Assembly: GCA_023630585.1 (NCBI GenBank)
Contig: CM042566.1
Coordinates: 11,663,754-11,727,753 of the forward strand
Direction of reading: 5' to 3'
Origin: Cranoglanis bouderius
Taxonomy: Eukaryota > Chordata > Actinopteri > Siluriformes > Cranoglanididae
Length of the DNA stretch: 64,000 nucleotides
The position numbers were made by a program, and so were the translations under genes. This document shows, piece after piece, positions 1 through 12,027 of the stretch. The number at the start of each line of letters is the position of its first letter. The first letter of the stretch is position 1. Below the pieces are notes generated by a model that was not told the DNA's origin, did no database searches, and saw nothing but the letters and a program-made list of their open reading frames with translations.

Positions 1-870
1 AACGGCTGAAGAAACCTCCCTCCCTCATAGGAAGGAGTACATGTTCTATAGCCCCTTTGTCCAAGATGGATCTTACTTCCTGTGCTAACATCGGGCTCTG
101 CTCTCTGCTGACTACTGTGGTGAGCACACCTCTGAACTGGGGGGGGGGTCGAGCTCTGGACTGGACCTGGTAACCCTTTTCTATGGTGGACAGAACCCAT
201 GGAAACACATTTGGCAGTAGTTTCCATGCTGCCGGATTTTCTTTTATTGACGTGAACTTTTCCACATTCTTTGGATGGGAAAGCATCAGATTTTTGTTGC
301 CCTGTGAGAGCTCGCTAACCAGAGGGAACTGAAAACTTGGGACAATATTGGCTGGGGGGGGGCTTAGAGTAATACAGGGGTTAACTGCCCTAACAACCTC
401 ATGTCCCTTGATACCTCCCTCCATGGCCCATCAGGCCCACTCCTTCTTTGCCTGCTTGGCATTAATGATAATTCTTAGATCAGGCCTACTAGCAGGCAGC
501 AACTATGGCTCAGAGTCAGAGAGGGTGGGTTGACTCTCCATACTGGAAGGAGGAGTCACATCGTGAACTCCAAAACCCAGAAGCGAAGAGTCGGATCCGG
601 AGGACAGAGCAAGAGATAGAGTAGCGCTCATTTCCAGTTCCTCGTCCAGATCCATACAGGATCCCCAGGACCCGAGCCAGCTGGCTCCGAAAACCCATCT
701 CCCTTCGGCTGAGAAGAGAGCGAGCTGAGAGCAGAGCTGCCTAGTTGTGAAACGTCCACAATACGCGCAGTCAGTCCTCTCAAGGGCCACTCCAGCACGC
801 TCCACACCCAAACACTTCACACAGAAGGTGTGTCTGTCTGTCCCCAAAATAAAACCAGGCATGGAATATC
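1..870 (-). mobile_element. DIRS-type tyrosine-recombinase retroelement remnant (gag-like and RT start)
   Basis: Read on the minus strand, about 862-500 encodes a Cys-rich gag-like segment (motifs CVKCLGVE and CAYCGRFT) followed by an acidic/serine-rich stretch beginning DEELEMSA, the arrangement I associate with fish DIRS1-like gag proteins. Between about 230 and 1 a degraded frame resembles the start of a DIRS reverse transcriptase (IEKGYQVQ, then a GGRFLQP-like block), with several stops. The element runs off the left edge, so the RT palm, RNase H and recombinase are not visible here. Stops and frame shifts show it is dead. Family assignment rests on remembered motif similarity, not a search. 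A second DIRS piece lies at about 22,080-23,100 and could be an unrelated copy. Confidence 0.6.
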
Positions 871-1250
871 ACACTTCCTGAATTCTCTCTGACTCATACT
901 CGCAAAGAGGTGAGGGACAGAAAAGTAAAGATATATATACTTTTCTGAAAAATAGAGAGGAAGTGAAGAGTTTTTAGGAGAGTTCACACAGACAACCACA
1001 ACCACAAAGCTCTGACTAAGCCATGCAGGTACATTCACCTTTTTCTCCTTCAACCACTGTACATTTCTGGGCCTAATTTGGGCCAACTGTGGCAAATATG
1101 GCTCAGTTCTGGTAATGGCAAAGGTCATAGGGGCCATATCTGGCCCACAAGCTGGTTTTAGGCTGAGTTTTGGCTTGTTTTGTCTGGCCCCACATCTGGC
1201 CCAGAAGCCAGCCACACTCAGGTTGAGTCATTATTACATATGGTATGTGG
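870..1250. repeat. TGGCC-rich dispersed repeat, non-coding
   Basis: The stretch at 1,070-1,230 repeats variants of CTGGCCC/GGGCCA separated by about 20-40 bases (for example near 1,078, 1,131, 1,140, 1,182 and 1,197). The open frames across it have no recognisable protein motif, so I treat them as chance. It looks like a dispersed non-coding repeat, possibly a non-autonomous transposon, but no terminal repeats were defined. Confidence 0.3.
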
Positions 1251-2808
1251 GACAGCTGTCATTTGCTATCTGGGTTGGTGTCAATTTATCATGTACACCA
1301 GACTCAAACCCATATAAGTAACAAACACACTCAAGGAAAAGAAACTGACTGCACATGTATCACATGTCCTGGATGCTTAGATGGAAAGTAGAAAGATGGA
1401 ATAAGGTAGGTATGTGAAGGTTCATTGTAAGTGAATCCATAAATCCATGTGAAAATCTGTGCAAATTGCTTTTGCGCTTATAATTCACTGCTTCAGAGCT
1501 CTTCATTTCAGAGAGTGGCATATAAAACATGACCGTGGTGCTTGGTCGATTGATTGATTTATGAGAGTGAAAGGATGCCCCTCATGAAATTCATTAAATC
1601 AGATGAAGGAAAAAAACATTGTTTGACCTTGTGAACACCCCCTCCCCTTTTCCACCTCCACTTTAATTTCCAGTACTAACATCCTTAGTCGCTGTAGAAA
1701 TGGTTTCTGAGCTTTCTATCCTCCAGCAGTCATCCATCTCACGCTCCTCCTCACTTCTCTGACCTTTTTACCTTTTGCAGAGCATAAACTTGTTTAGTAT
1801 CATCACCAAATCTGCAGCATTCTCTATAACTAATCACATTCATCAGCTAGCTTTTCACTCTGGAATATTAGCGCTCTGATTGATGGGCTTTAGCCCATCA
1901 TGATCGAGTTGTTTATTCTCTACTGAATTCTCACTGTACTCAGTGGGGCTCAATAATCAGTTCAGTGTCATATTCATTAGCTTTTAAGATCCCACAGTGA
2001 TGGACCACCAACTTGAGTTTCAATAAAGCTGGCACCTCGACTGATGCTCCTTATATGTTTCAGGCAGCTTATAAAACCATTAATGACCCATTAAGTAGGT
2101 GGCCTTTGCCTAGATTTTTCCTCCACTTCTCTCTTTCACTCTCTTTTCATAGTTTATAGTGAATCACCATCAATGCTGTTATTAATTTTGTACCCCTCTG
2201 TGGGCTTTCATAATGACACAAGGAAAACATTTTTTAAAAACCAATATACATAAATAGCATGCCCAAAAAATAATTTACACACTTACCCCAAATCTAGTCA
2301 TTCAGCCAAGATGCTCTACATGTTTCAATATTATTTTTTAAAATATACCCTTGCTGACTTATCCATACAACCTGGAAGTGCATAACAACCATATCACACA
2401 AGTGGCCACTTACCAAACAGCTGGAGGAGCAAATTGTAAAATAGGAACACACTTCCCCTCCATAGTAGGTATAGTATAAACATGCATGAAATTATATCAT
2501 GCAAAGATACAATCATGAGACATTTCTGAAAGAGATGACAATTTCAATATATGATTGTAATACTTCAACATCAAGTATGTTTAATTTACTTCAGTAGTCT
2601 AAAATATATCCAGTATGTTAGTTATAACAGGTGTTATCTCTCTGTCATAAATGACACCAGATGTTGTTGCAGTATTTTCCTCACCAATGACAATCATCAT
2701 AATCAGGTGAATGCAGGCAGTACTGATGGTATATGACTTTGGGGGTGTAAGACTTTGGGACACAGATCACTCATTACAGGAACCATGAAACAATTAATCT
2801 TGACTCAC
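1251..2808. other. Non-coding stretch, no gene recognised
   Basis: No convincing coding sequence or transposon signature was found on either strand. The composition is ordinary AT-rich vertebrate intergenic or intronic sequence. The only local structure noted is a perfect 9-bp-arm hairpin at 1,881-1,900 (TGATGGGCT, TT loop, AGCCCATCA). Part of 1,480-2,060 has even composition and no repeat signature and could be single-copy DNA. Confidence 0.4.
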
Positions 2809-2810
2809 AC

Positions 2811-2937
2811 ACAGTAAAATCCACAGTGTTGAATTAACACCTACAGTGTTTCTTCCTGTCCAATTGGACACAAATGAACACTGAAAGAGTTAATTCAGCA
2901 CTCTAGATGGCAATTCAACACTCGGGAATTTGCTGTG
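2811..2937. mobile_element. Short hAT-like MITE
   Basis: A roughly 127-bp segment has imperfect terminal inverted repeats: the left end reads CAGTAAAATCCACAGTGTTG and the right end, reverse-complemented, reads CAGCAAATTCCCGAGTGTTG. It has no coding capacity. Ends starting CAG(T/C)A with GTGTTGAATT are typical of small fish hAT-type MITEs. No clean 8-bp target duplication was seen, so the superfamily is uncertain. Confidence 0.5.
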
Positions 2938-3364
2938 CAGACTCTGAGGAGCCAGTTAATTACTGGATGTTTGTGTCCAAGTAGTGAAAGTGGTCAAGAC
3001 CCCATCACGTTTGTCGCTGAAATGCAGCTAGAGATGATGGGCATGGAGATCTTTGAAAAACTGCCAGCACTCAAGAGAGCTTACCCATCGCCTGGTCAAA
3101 AGCCAGCGGATGGCACATTCCATGTCCATTTGTGGTGTGCTTTCACCGATTTCAATGGAGAGACATGAGATGAAATAACAATGACAACTTTATGTATTAC
3201 CACTTTGAGAGATACTCTGGAGGGTTAGTGCACCACTGGAGGTAGATATGGCATTAAGTAAATTGAGGGATTACTGAGGGAATGTTGATGGGGGCCTGCA
3301 AAAAGTTCTTAGAACAAAAATAGGACACTTTGTTTTAGTGTTGGGATGATAACCACCAAAGTTT

Positions 3365-3397
3365 TTTTTGTTTGTTTGTTTGTTTGTTTGTTTTTTT
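3365..3397. repeat. (GTTT)n simple repeat
   Basis: About eight tandem GTTT units flanked by T-runs. Confidence 0.9.
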
Positions 3398-3519
3398 CCC
3401 TTTGCTTGCTTGTTCCTCATTGGAGATGTGGTCTTATCCTTCATCACTTTATGCTGTATATATTACGATGACTTACATAAGGTGATATATTAGAATACAA
3501 TAGATCAGAGTGATTAATT

Positions 3520-4245
3520 AATGTGTGACACGTACAGGAACAAAGGAGGGTCCACTAGATTGAGGGTTCACTAGCTGGAACACTAAAGGCATGAAAGGAC
3601 CAAATATCGTGTTTTTGCTCATCCTAAAAAACTGAACACCGATATAGCATTCCTTCAGGAAACCCATTTGCAAGTAGCAGACATGAGACTCAGAAAACCC
3701 TGGGCTGGTCAGGTTTTCCACACCAAATTTCCAGTAAAGCAAGAGGAACAGCAATTATATTTCAAAAAAAGGTGCAATTTAATGCATCCAAATGTGCTTT
3801 GGATCCCTATTGTGACTGGTTATTTGCGCCATACCCCTGTTGCCGTGTGTATGCCCCTAACTGGAACAATGTTAACTTTTCACTCTTACACAATCTGAAT
3901 TTACACTGCTTAATTTTTGGTGGGGATTTAAACTGTGTTGTTAAACCAGTCTTAGATCATTCAAACCTGAAAACTACACTCCAGTCTAAAATGTCCCAAG
4001 CTCTCTGTACTTTTATGATGCAGGCAGGCTGTCTTGACTCGTGTGGATTTTTATTTCCGCAAAAGAAAGAATTTTCATGTTTTTCTCATGTTCTTCATGT
4101 TCTCATATTCTTTGTATTCAAGAATAGTCTATTTTTTGGACTATTTGACAAGACACTACTCCCTTTAGTGCAGAAACCGCAATTTTCTGCAATTATAATA
4201 TCAGATCATGCACCGCTGCTTCTTGATTTTAAGCTTTAGTCTCAA
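3520..4245 (+). pseudogene. L1/Tx1-like LINE endonuclease fragment
   Basis: A degraded plus-strand frame, open from about 3,772 to 4,239, carries apurinic-type endonuclease motifs of L1-like retrotransposons: VYAPN near 3,848, LIFGGDLNCV (the metal-binding Asp block) near 3,915, and the terminal SDHAPL block (catalytic Asp-His) near 4,202. Upstream, 3,640-3,720 matches a QETHLQV-like block in a different frame, so at least one frameshift is present. The RT that should follow is absent; the next sequence is a different LINE type. This is a dead fragment joined to another element by truncation or nested insertion. Confidence 0.65.
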
Positions 4246-4289
4246 TTATACTTTTCACCATACTTGGAGACTAAATTCTACCTTGCTAG

Positions 4290-5225
4290 CAGATAAAAAT
4301 TTTCATACATTTATATCAACCCCCGGGTGGGTGTGGATGATGCAATTATCTACATGCTGCAGAGGGTCTATTCATATCTGGACAAAGCCGGCAGTACTGT
4401 GGGGGTCATGTTTTTTTTTGTTTGTTTGTTTTTTACTTCTCCAGTGCTTTCAACACAATTCAATCTGCACTACTAGGAAGTAAACTGGAGTTAATGCAGG
4501 TTGATACCCCTATGATCTCCTGGGTTACAGATTAACTCTCAGGCAGACCTCAGTTTGTGTGGCTGATGAACTGTGTCCCAGTGGGTAGTTAGCAACACAG
4601 GTACTCCTCAAGAAACTGTCCTATCTCCATTTATTTTCACCCTCTACACTTCAGACTTTAAGTACAACATGAAGTTATGCCACCTGCAGAAGTTTTCGGA
4701 CAACTTTGCTGTCTTTGGCTATATTGAGGAGAGACAGGACACTGAAAATAGGACACTAGTCAGCAGCTTCGTGGAGTGGAGTTGAGCTAACCACCTACAA
4801 CTCAACATTCAAAAACAAAGGCAGATGATTTCAGTAGAAAAAGGACCAACCCTCCCCTGTCGGCATACATGGCTGTAACATGGAGATTGTGCACTCCTAT
4901 AAATACCTGGGGGTTCACATGGATTACAGACTTGACTGGACCAAAAACACAGAGGCAATCTTCAGGAAGGGACAGAGCTGACTGTACTTCTTGAGAAGAC
5001 TCAGTTCCTTCAATATATGTAACAAGATGCTTCACATGTTCTATCAGTCTGTTGTTGTTATCTCCTTATTCTATGCTGTGGTGTGCTGGGGATCTGAGGT
5101 TAAAGCTAAAGAGACCAAATGGCTGAATAAGCTCGATGCAACAAGGAGTGCTACAGGAGTTTATTTGTGCCATAAAACTGTACAATTCATCCCCCATGTG
5201 AAAAGGCACCTTTGACTTTTTGGAG
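4290..5225 (+). pseudogene. Non-LTR retrotransposon reverse-transcriptase fragment (Rex1/jockey-like)
   Basis: Plus-strand translation in shifting frames shows RT blocks in the expected order: a DKAGSTV segment near 4,381, SSAFNTIQ near 4,439-4,465 (normally the DFSSAFNT block), the GTPQETVLSPF block near 4,601 (normally GxPQGSVLSP), a degraded catalytic block near 4,700 (SDNFAVFG where a DD pair is expected), the YKYLGVH-like block near 4,900 and the C-terminal LRRLSSFNICNKML block near 4,994. Several stops interrupt it. The catalytic Asp pair appears altered, so the copy cannot be active. It abuts the L1-like endonuclease fragment in the same orientation. The clade is uncertain. Confidence 0.6.
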
Positions 5226-5687
5226 AATGTGCTGATAAACTAGGCAAATACCCACTGTCCACACCCTCAAATTTACACACATTTATATTTACTGTTTTTA
5301 TATTCCATGTATATTGTGTATATTGTGAATTGTTTGTATTGTGTAAAGGGTTGGGTTGTGAGGCTTGGTTGCAAACCCAAGAATATTGCTTAACTGGAGG
5401 CAGTTGCTCATGAGGACTAGACTAAGATTCCTTAGGAATGCTGCCAGAAGCTGGTGTCTGGCTACGCATCTCATTTGCAACAGGTCATAACAGCAAAAGG
5501 GTGTTCTACAAAGTACTAAAGATGCTTGCCTGAAGGGCTTGAATAATTGTGAGACTGGAGAAGTTGGATTTTCAGTTGAATTTTGGATAACCACTTGAAG
5601 CATTCATTGTGTTGAACTATTTCAATTGCCTTTGTTTGTCTTTGACTTTGCCTTTGTAATAAAATATTTGTTAAATATTTGATAAAC

Positions 5688-7045
5688 CATAGGTGTGCAA
5701 CAATTATTAGCACCCTTTTAGTCAATAATTTGTGCTACCTCCCTTAGCCAAGATAACAGCTCTGAGTCTTCTTTTATAATGCCTGATGAGGTTGGAGAAT
5801 ACATGGCAAGGGATCTGAGACCATTCCTCCATACAGAATCTCTCTAGATCCTTAAAATGTTTTCTATGGTTTTCAAGTCAGGGGACTGGGGTGGCCATAG
5901 CAGGATCTTGATTTTGTGGTCAGTAAACCATTTTTGTGTTGATTCTAATCTTCTGCTGGAATATCCAACCATGGCCCATTTTAAGCTTTCTGGCAGAGGC
6001 AGTCAGGTTTTCATTTAATATCTGTTGATATTTGATAGAGTCCATGATTCTATGTATCCTAACAAAATGTCCAGGTCCTCTGGCAGAAAAACAGCCCAAA
6101 AACGTTAAAGAGCCACCACCATATTTAACCATGGGCATGAGGTACTTTTCCATATGGCTACCTCTTTGTGTGTGCCAAAACCACCCCTGGTGTTTATTGC
6201 CAAAAAGCTCTATTTTGGTTTTGATCCCATTTGAAGTTCCAGTAGTGTCTGGCAAACTGAAGATGCTTGAGTTTGTTTTTGGATGAGAGTAGAGGCTTTT
6301 TTCTTGAAACCCTTCCAAACAACTTGTGGTGATGTAGGTGACTTTGGATTGTAGTTTTGGAGACTTTCTGACCCCAAAATGCAACTAACATGTACAATTC
6401 TCCAGCTGTGATCTTTGGAGATTTTTTGGCCACTTGAACCATCCTCTTCAGAGTTCATTGAGACAATATAGACACACATCCAATTCCAGGATGATTCATA
6501 ACATTTCCAGTTGACTGGAACTTCTTAATTATTGCCCTGATAGTGGAAATGGGCATTTTCAGTGCTTGTGCTATTTTCTTATAGCCACTCCTTTTTGCTC
6601 AACAACCTTTTGCCACACATCACAGCTATATTTCTTGGTCTTACCCATGGTTATGAATGACCAAGGGAATTTGGCCTATGTGGTACCTCATATTTATACC
6701 CCTGTGAAACCGGAAGTCATGGTTGAACAATTTCCTGTTCCTAGTCATATATTAAAATATATATATATATCAACGGGAATATACTTCAAATATATTTTTC
6801 TCATATGAATTCACTGGGGTGCCAGTAATTCTTGCACACCTGTATTTAAGAAAGATTTTTTTTTTTTTTTATAAACCTGTGTTGTGTTTGCAATTTTTTG
6901 ATATCCATGAGAGCAGAGTATTTTTCTGATTTTTTAAACAAAATATGAAAAGGTTAAATTGTTAAATAAAAAAAAATAAAAAAATTCACAGCCTTCTTTG
7001 CTAATATTTACCAAGGGTGCCAATATTAGTGGAGGGCACTGTATT
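5688..7045 (-). mobile_element. Degraded Tc1-like transposon with transposase remnants
   Basis: The left end (AGGTGTGCAACAATTATTAG near 5,691) is matched in inverted orientation by CAGTAATTCTTGCACACCT near 6,822-6,841, giving Tc1-style terminal inverted repeats. Minus-strand frames between 6,480 and 5,920 show transposase fragments, including a helix-turn-helix-like part (VSKTTIQSHLHHHKLFGR) and a central part with MVKYGGGSLTFLGCFSA, where a DDE transposase of this group normally has GGGSVMVWGC. The frames are interrupted, so it is inactive. A second Tc1 end (GTGCCAATATTAGTGGAGGG near 7,018) lies just beyond; the same end recurs near 23,205. Confidence 0.75.
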
Positions 7046-8880
7046 ATATTATTTGTAATAATATGAAGTCCTCACATGCTTAACTAATATGGCTCTGTGT
7101 GATTATTTTTCTTTGATTTAAATAGGTTCTGTATTTTATACACATCTTTTCCCCTTTTTCACTTCAATGTAGTTTTTTTCTTGTTAATTTGCCTATAAAC
7201 AATATAATCTATTTAATCTATTATTAATTTAATATGTAATTTCTACATATTAAGGTGTAAGGTACCATGTGCATATAATGAAACAGACACAGAAAATAAT
7301 GCTCAAGTATACTTTCTATTCCACTGTAATACATGATATTGAGTCACTTGATTTGCAGTCAATAGAACAATATTTTTTTAGATTTACAGTATATCAGTGA
7401 AGAATGGTTATGGCTTAGTATTCAATGGGTGACTTAAGTGAAATAAGGTCGGGGAAGCACCATTCTGTTTCCACCTCATGAGCACACATAAGACAAGACT
7501 ATGCAACACACCCAGGCTCAGGCCAATGAACAAAAAAAAAACCCCTATCCTAGTTTTTCTCACTGGGTTTTGTCTGCCTGTTTTCTCCATCTTTAGACCA
7601 AGTCACTGTGGGAGCTGTGTGACAAAATCCCAGCATCAACAAATCAAGCCCTGAGTCCCTGCAAAACAAAATCAGAATTAGAGAGGCATGACGGTGAAAT
7701 GGGAAAAGCAACACTCCATCCCAACAATCCTCTCAATAACAACACCAAAACATTAAACACAGGCTGTAATTGGGAATTGCATGTGCTCAGGCCCTGCTGG
7801 GCCAATATGGCCTCACTTCGCTGATTCTCTCATTGCTCATTCTCTCTCTTTCTCTCTAGATGCTCAGCTGAATAAGATGGATGCTCCCAGTCGCTTCACA
7901 TTACAGCCCCACAGAATCTCATCTTAATTTTTTTTCAAACCCAGGTCTCCCAGGTTGGCACTCTCAGAGAGGGAGAGAGTTTACCAGTGTATTGACCTTC
8001 GTCTGTTTTTTGCATTTGTTGAGTTTGCTAGAGGATTGCTATCCTCTAGTAGAATGTGAGCCTGTAAATTTATTGTTAATACTTTCCTACTCTGCACTGT
8101 GGAAAAGGAAGACAAAATTAATTTACCAGTTTTTGGTTTCTGTGTTACAATTTGAGCATGACAATGTTAGTGAAAGAGGCAGTAAAGCAGTGTTAAACTT
8201 TTTGAGCCCCATTAATTGAGTTTGTTCAGTAAAATGATTCATTCAGATTCATTCACATTTGTTAGCCTTAATGTGCATCATCTAAGCCAAAACAGAAACT
8301 GCTAAATCAGTTCATAACATGCTTATAATCATTATGGTACGCTTGTACCCATGTTTGCAAAAATAGTTCTTTTTCACACCCAGCTGAAGACAAACTACTT
8401 AATGCAGCACTGAAATGGTGGAAACTCCAGCGCAGACCCAATAAGCCTGAATGGATATTATTGGCACATTGATTCAACTGATCTGCCCAATTTCAGTCAT
8501 GAGCAAAAGGATTCATTAACTAAAACACTGACCAAATGAACAACAGAGAAGAGGATCTCAGTCATAACCAAAAAGATTGTTCTAGGAGTGACTAAGGAAA
8601 TGGATCATATTCAGAATACAGAATTGCAAATACAACTTCAACAATTAACAGATGGTAAAACAAAAAATGGATCAAGACTGAATCATTTCAAGACCAAACA
8701 TTTCTACACCATAAGATAAACACACCAGGAACTTTAGTCCACTAATAGGCTAGGTTCCAGGGCCTAAGTTCCTGGGATCAATTTTATAGGGCTGCAGGAA
8801 ATGAAGAATTGAGGTTATTTCAGCAACACTTACAGTAGTGAGATACATATTATATATTAGTATTTGGCTGAATACTGTTG
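7046..8880. other. Non-coding stretch, no gene recognised
   Basis: AT-rich sequence with poly-T and poly-A runs. The longest frame (7,881-8,219) has no motif I recognise. A pyrimidine tract ending CTCTAG at about 7,840-7,860 resembles a splice acceptor, but the frame following it closes almost at once. No transposon ends were found, so this may be single-copy intergenic DNA. Confidence 0.4.
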
Positions 8881-8889
8881 TTTAATGAT

Positions 8890-9041
8890 GCTAAAGGTAA
8901 GATAAGAGATAAGATAAGATAAGATAATACTTTATTAATCCCTAGACGGAGAAATTTGGGTGTCACAGCAGTAGCAAGACAGGTGAAGAAAATAGAGACA
9001 GTAAGGAGAAAAAATACAGGGGTATATAAAGAATACAGTGG

Positions 9042-9050
<9 letters not shown>
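8890..9050 (-). mobile_element. LINE 3' tail (Rex-like) with GATA microsatellite
   Basis: A short GATAA run is followed by AATACTTTATTAATCCC and AGAAATTTGGGTGTCACAGC. On the minus strand this is the familiar fish LINE/SINE tail that reads ...GGGATTAATAAAGTATT followed by a short tandem repeat. Only the tail is present, as expected for a heavily 5'-truncated insertion. Confidence 0.55.

Positions 9051-9134
<84 letters not shown>
9047..9134. repeat. (TA)n microsatellite
   Basis: About 44 uninterrupted TA units. The Tyr-Ile repeat frames across it are artefacts. Confidence 0.97.
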
Positions 9135-9138
<4 letters not shown>

Positions 9139-9409
9139 AGAGCAAACTATATAATGAACATATGAATAATATAAACAACAACTATGTACATTCACTATAC
9201 AAATACCCTGTGATCATTTATTGAAATAAATTAGTATTATGTCAAGCCCCTTACCTAAGTTAAATATACTGTGTAAGTATGTGTCTTGGCTAAAGTTCCT
9301 GGGCTTTTGGTTTCGAGTGAGTAATTTAACATGGAAATATATCCAACTACCCAGAATTATTTGCTAAAGCTAGCTCAACACAAACTTACCTGTTGTATTT
9401 ATAACATAT

Positions 9410-9925
9410 GTAGGTACAAATGAGGCCACCTCTTCTGGATACAGCAATATAAACCACCTTCGTCTAAGTGGCCAAGGAGGATACCTTGGTAATACTATGA
9501 TAATACTATAGGCATTATAAATCTAAATATTAATTTGATTAATTTGAAAATACCATGAAAGAAGTCTACTCATTAATTTCCACTAATAACAATTGAGAGA
9601 TTACTAGGTCCCTATTCTGAATTTCTACAGGAATTTGTAGACTTTCTCTCAAATCTAGTTGTTTCAGTAGAAAAAGCAGTAATTGCTAGATATTTCATTT
9701 ACATTATGTTTCATTACATATTTAGATTCATTTTAATAATCTACTCTGAGGACACTGTGTCTATATTAGACTCAATAGGAGTAATTGAGAAAATAACTAG
9801 ATCCACTCATTAGATTTGGACCCGTCATTTATTTAATATTGACATTTGACATAAATAAGAGAAAAATCCTCATTCAGTCTGAAATTATCTCTGATCTCTA
9901 CCTCAAGACGATTCAAATATGATCA
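9410..9925 (+). pseudogene. Degraded L2 LINE endonuclease fragment
   Basis: Plus-strand translation recovers, with indels and stops, blocks that match the endonuclease of the intact L2 at 12,313-15,306: NEATSSGYSNIN (compare NEASPPGYSYIH), then near 9,598-9,680 a segment parallel to PGPYSEFLGEFADF and SNLVVSLDKA, then a segment parallel to the SILDSVGV block. It is an old, diverged copy in the opposite orientation to the full-length L2 nearby, with no coding potential. Confidence 0.6.
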
Positions 9926-10020
9926 TACTGAACATACATACTTTCAACACACATACTTACTTTCAACACACTATACAGCTGTAGACGAGTAACAACATAA
10001 GGATAAGAATATCTGACAGT

Positions 10021-10170
10021 CTTGACCTTGTGGGGACAATTGGCTGGTCCCCATAGAACGTTACTGAGGTTAAAGTTTCCGACTGGATTTAGGTGGAGAT
10101 ATAGAATTTATTAGCTGCATTAATAATTATGTTAATGGAAGGTTCTCACAAGGATAGTAAGACAAAAGTA

Positions 10171-10214
<44 letters not shown>

Positions 10215-10230
10215 TGTGGGTGGGTTGGGT
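10021..10230. repeat. MITE-like TGTGGGGAC unit with (GT)n tail
   Basis: TTGTGGGGACAATTGGCTGG at 10,028 and TGGTCCCCAT nearby form an internal palindrome. After a second short block (GGTTCTCACAAGGATAGTAA, about 10,140) a GT microsatellite follows at about 10,175-10,210. I remember this combination as a small dispersed fish repeat; its class is unresolved. Confidence 0.45.
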
Positions 10231-10930
10231 ACTGTATAAAGCAGGTCCTTAAGCAGAATATGTTCTGGGCGCCACAGTTCATTGGTGTGAGTTGTAATTT
10301 AATTTCCTCTTTGTGGTCAGAACAAAAGAATAATTAGAAAATATTTATATACCTTTCTTCTATGTGCCTTGACTGAGTATCATTTTATAACTTTATTTTA
10401 CTTCTCAAATATAGTACATAATTCATTTACAGACAGAAATTGGCCAATTTGAGTAGCAAGCTTGTTTGGTAGCAGAAGTGCCTCCTTGCTTTCTCTTGTG
10501 CAGGATAATTACCAGGCTGAATGAGACTCCTCTCCATTCTTGTTTAAATAATCAGCTGTGAAAATGTATTTGCTGATTTCTTCTGTTTTTTGTGTATATC
10601 TCATACTAAATCGTTTCAGAATTTAAAAAAAAAATCTAGACTAAAACAAAGGCAACCTGAGTAAACACAAAATAAAGTTTTTAAATGATACTGTTATATA
10701 AATGTTTAATAAATGGTGTTTATTTATTGAAGCAAAAAAGTTTTCAATACCAACTGGGCCTGTGTGAAAGTATATTTGCCCCTGCAGTTATTAATTCCCT
10801 AAATCTATTAAGCTGCATTCATAATGGGGTTCAGTTGAACTATACGCAACCAGGCCTGATTACTGCAAACCCTGTTCAATCAAATCAACACTTAAATAGA
10901 ACTTTTTCAACAGAATGAAGTTGGTTAAAA
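10231..10930. other. Non-coding stretch, no gene recognised
   Basis: AT-rich sequence. The open frame at 10,685-10,918 has no recognisable motif and no supporting splice or start context. Confidence 0.35.
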
Positions 10931-10937
10931 GGTCTTA

Positions 10938-11128
10938 CCCAGTAACACACTATGCCAACAGTGAAAGAAATTCCAAAAATTATGAGGAAGAATGTGATTG
11001 AAATACATGAACCTTCCCAGAAGTGGCTGACCTTCCAAAATTCATCCAGGAAGTCACAAAAGCATGGTGGTGGAAGTGTGATGGTGTGGGGCCTGGACAA
11101 TTTGCAATAATTGAGGGAAACATGAATT
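10938..11128 (+). pseudogene. Tc1-like transposase fragment
   Basis: Near 11,060 the sequence GCATGGTGGTGGAAGTGTGA followed by TGGTGTGGGG is the nucleotide form of the Tc1 transposase GGGSVMVWG block, and the preceding 100 bases resemble an upstream transposase segment. It is short, broken and lacks inverted repeats. It directly abuts the 257-bp segment shared with 39,061-39,317. Confidence 0.45.
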
Positions 11129-11385
11129 CTGCTCTCATGCAGATGGTAGTCCTGTAAAAAGAATGAATAATACTATAACACTGAGAATGGTGGAGTTACC
11201 ATAGAATAGGGGCAGATCAGTAACCAAATCTATGGCAATGTAGGACCATGGTTGTTCAGGAAAGTGAGCAACTTATCCCTCTGAGCTTCCAAAACATATC
11301 TCTTGTTTTCAGGACACAGCTTTGGAAAGATAAAGGCAATTATTGGCTGGCTGATATCCTCATTTATGTCCCAGTGAATGGCATT
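11129..11385 (-). repeat. 257-bp L2-associated flank derived from gypsy integrase (copy 1)
   Basis: This segment immediately follows the 3' tail of the full-length L2 (minus orientation) and recurs at 39,061-39,317 next to a second L2 tail. Hand comparison found only about three differences, and both copies are exactly 257 bp. On the minus strand part of it translates to SYIAIDLVTDLP, the core-domain block of Ty3/gypsy integrases, followed by a GLPSA-like block. It is therefore a piece of another retrotransposon that travels with L2. Confidence 0.7.
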
Positions 11386-11939
11386 GTTCAAGTTCAAGTT
11401 CAAGTTCAGTTTATTTGTATAGCGCTTTTAACAATGGACATTGTCCCAAAGCAGCTTTACAGAAGTATATAAATTCAGGACATAGATTTTAAATTTATGA
11501 ATTTATCCCCAATGAGCAAGCCAGCGGCGACGGTGGCAAGGAAAAACTCCCTGAGATGATATAAGGAAGAAACCTTGAGAGAAACCAGACTCAAAAGGGA
11601 ACCCATCCTCATCTGGGTGACACCGGATAGTGCAATTATAAATAAATAAATCCCTTCTATAAATGTACCAGTACCACACGGTCAGAATGGCAGTTGTGAG
11701 ACCATGAAATATTCATTACAGTTTTTATATGAAGTCTGTTTTGTTGAACTTCAACACTGTAATCTCAATGATATTTAGGCTGCACCGTGTGGGGCCATCC
11801 TCAGCAGCATCATGTGACCTCAATTGATGAGGTCTCCAACCAGAAGTAGGGCATCAGGATGGATCGGGCAGGTCCAGAGAGCAGAAGGGGTCGGGATCAC
11901 TGGCATCTCAGGAGTATCATGTGAAGCTCGACAGAAGGG

Positions 11940-11973
11940 GAGGGAGAGAAAGTGAGAGAGCGAGAGAGTGTGA

Positions 11974-12027
<54 letters not shown>
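11940..12027. repeat. (GA)n tract in the L2 3' untranslated region
   Basis: An interrupted GA repeat lies inside the L2 3' region; the same tract appears as (CT)n at 38,444-38,518 in the second L2 copy. The Ser/Leu-repeat frames across it are artefacts. Confidence 0.9.

Noticed and set aside
1881..1900. Perfect hairpin as a possible terminator or microRNA precursor
   Set aside because: The arms are only 9 bp, far too short for a microRNA precursor, and bacterial-type terminators do not apply here.
7840..8219. Possible host exon after a splice-acceptor-like tract
   Set aside because: The frame starting at the acceptor closes after a few codons and the longer frame has no domain or partner exon.
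8850..9195. Long Tyr-Ile repeat frames on the minus strand
   Set aside because: They are translations of the (TA)n microsatellite.
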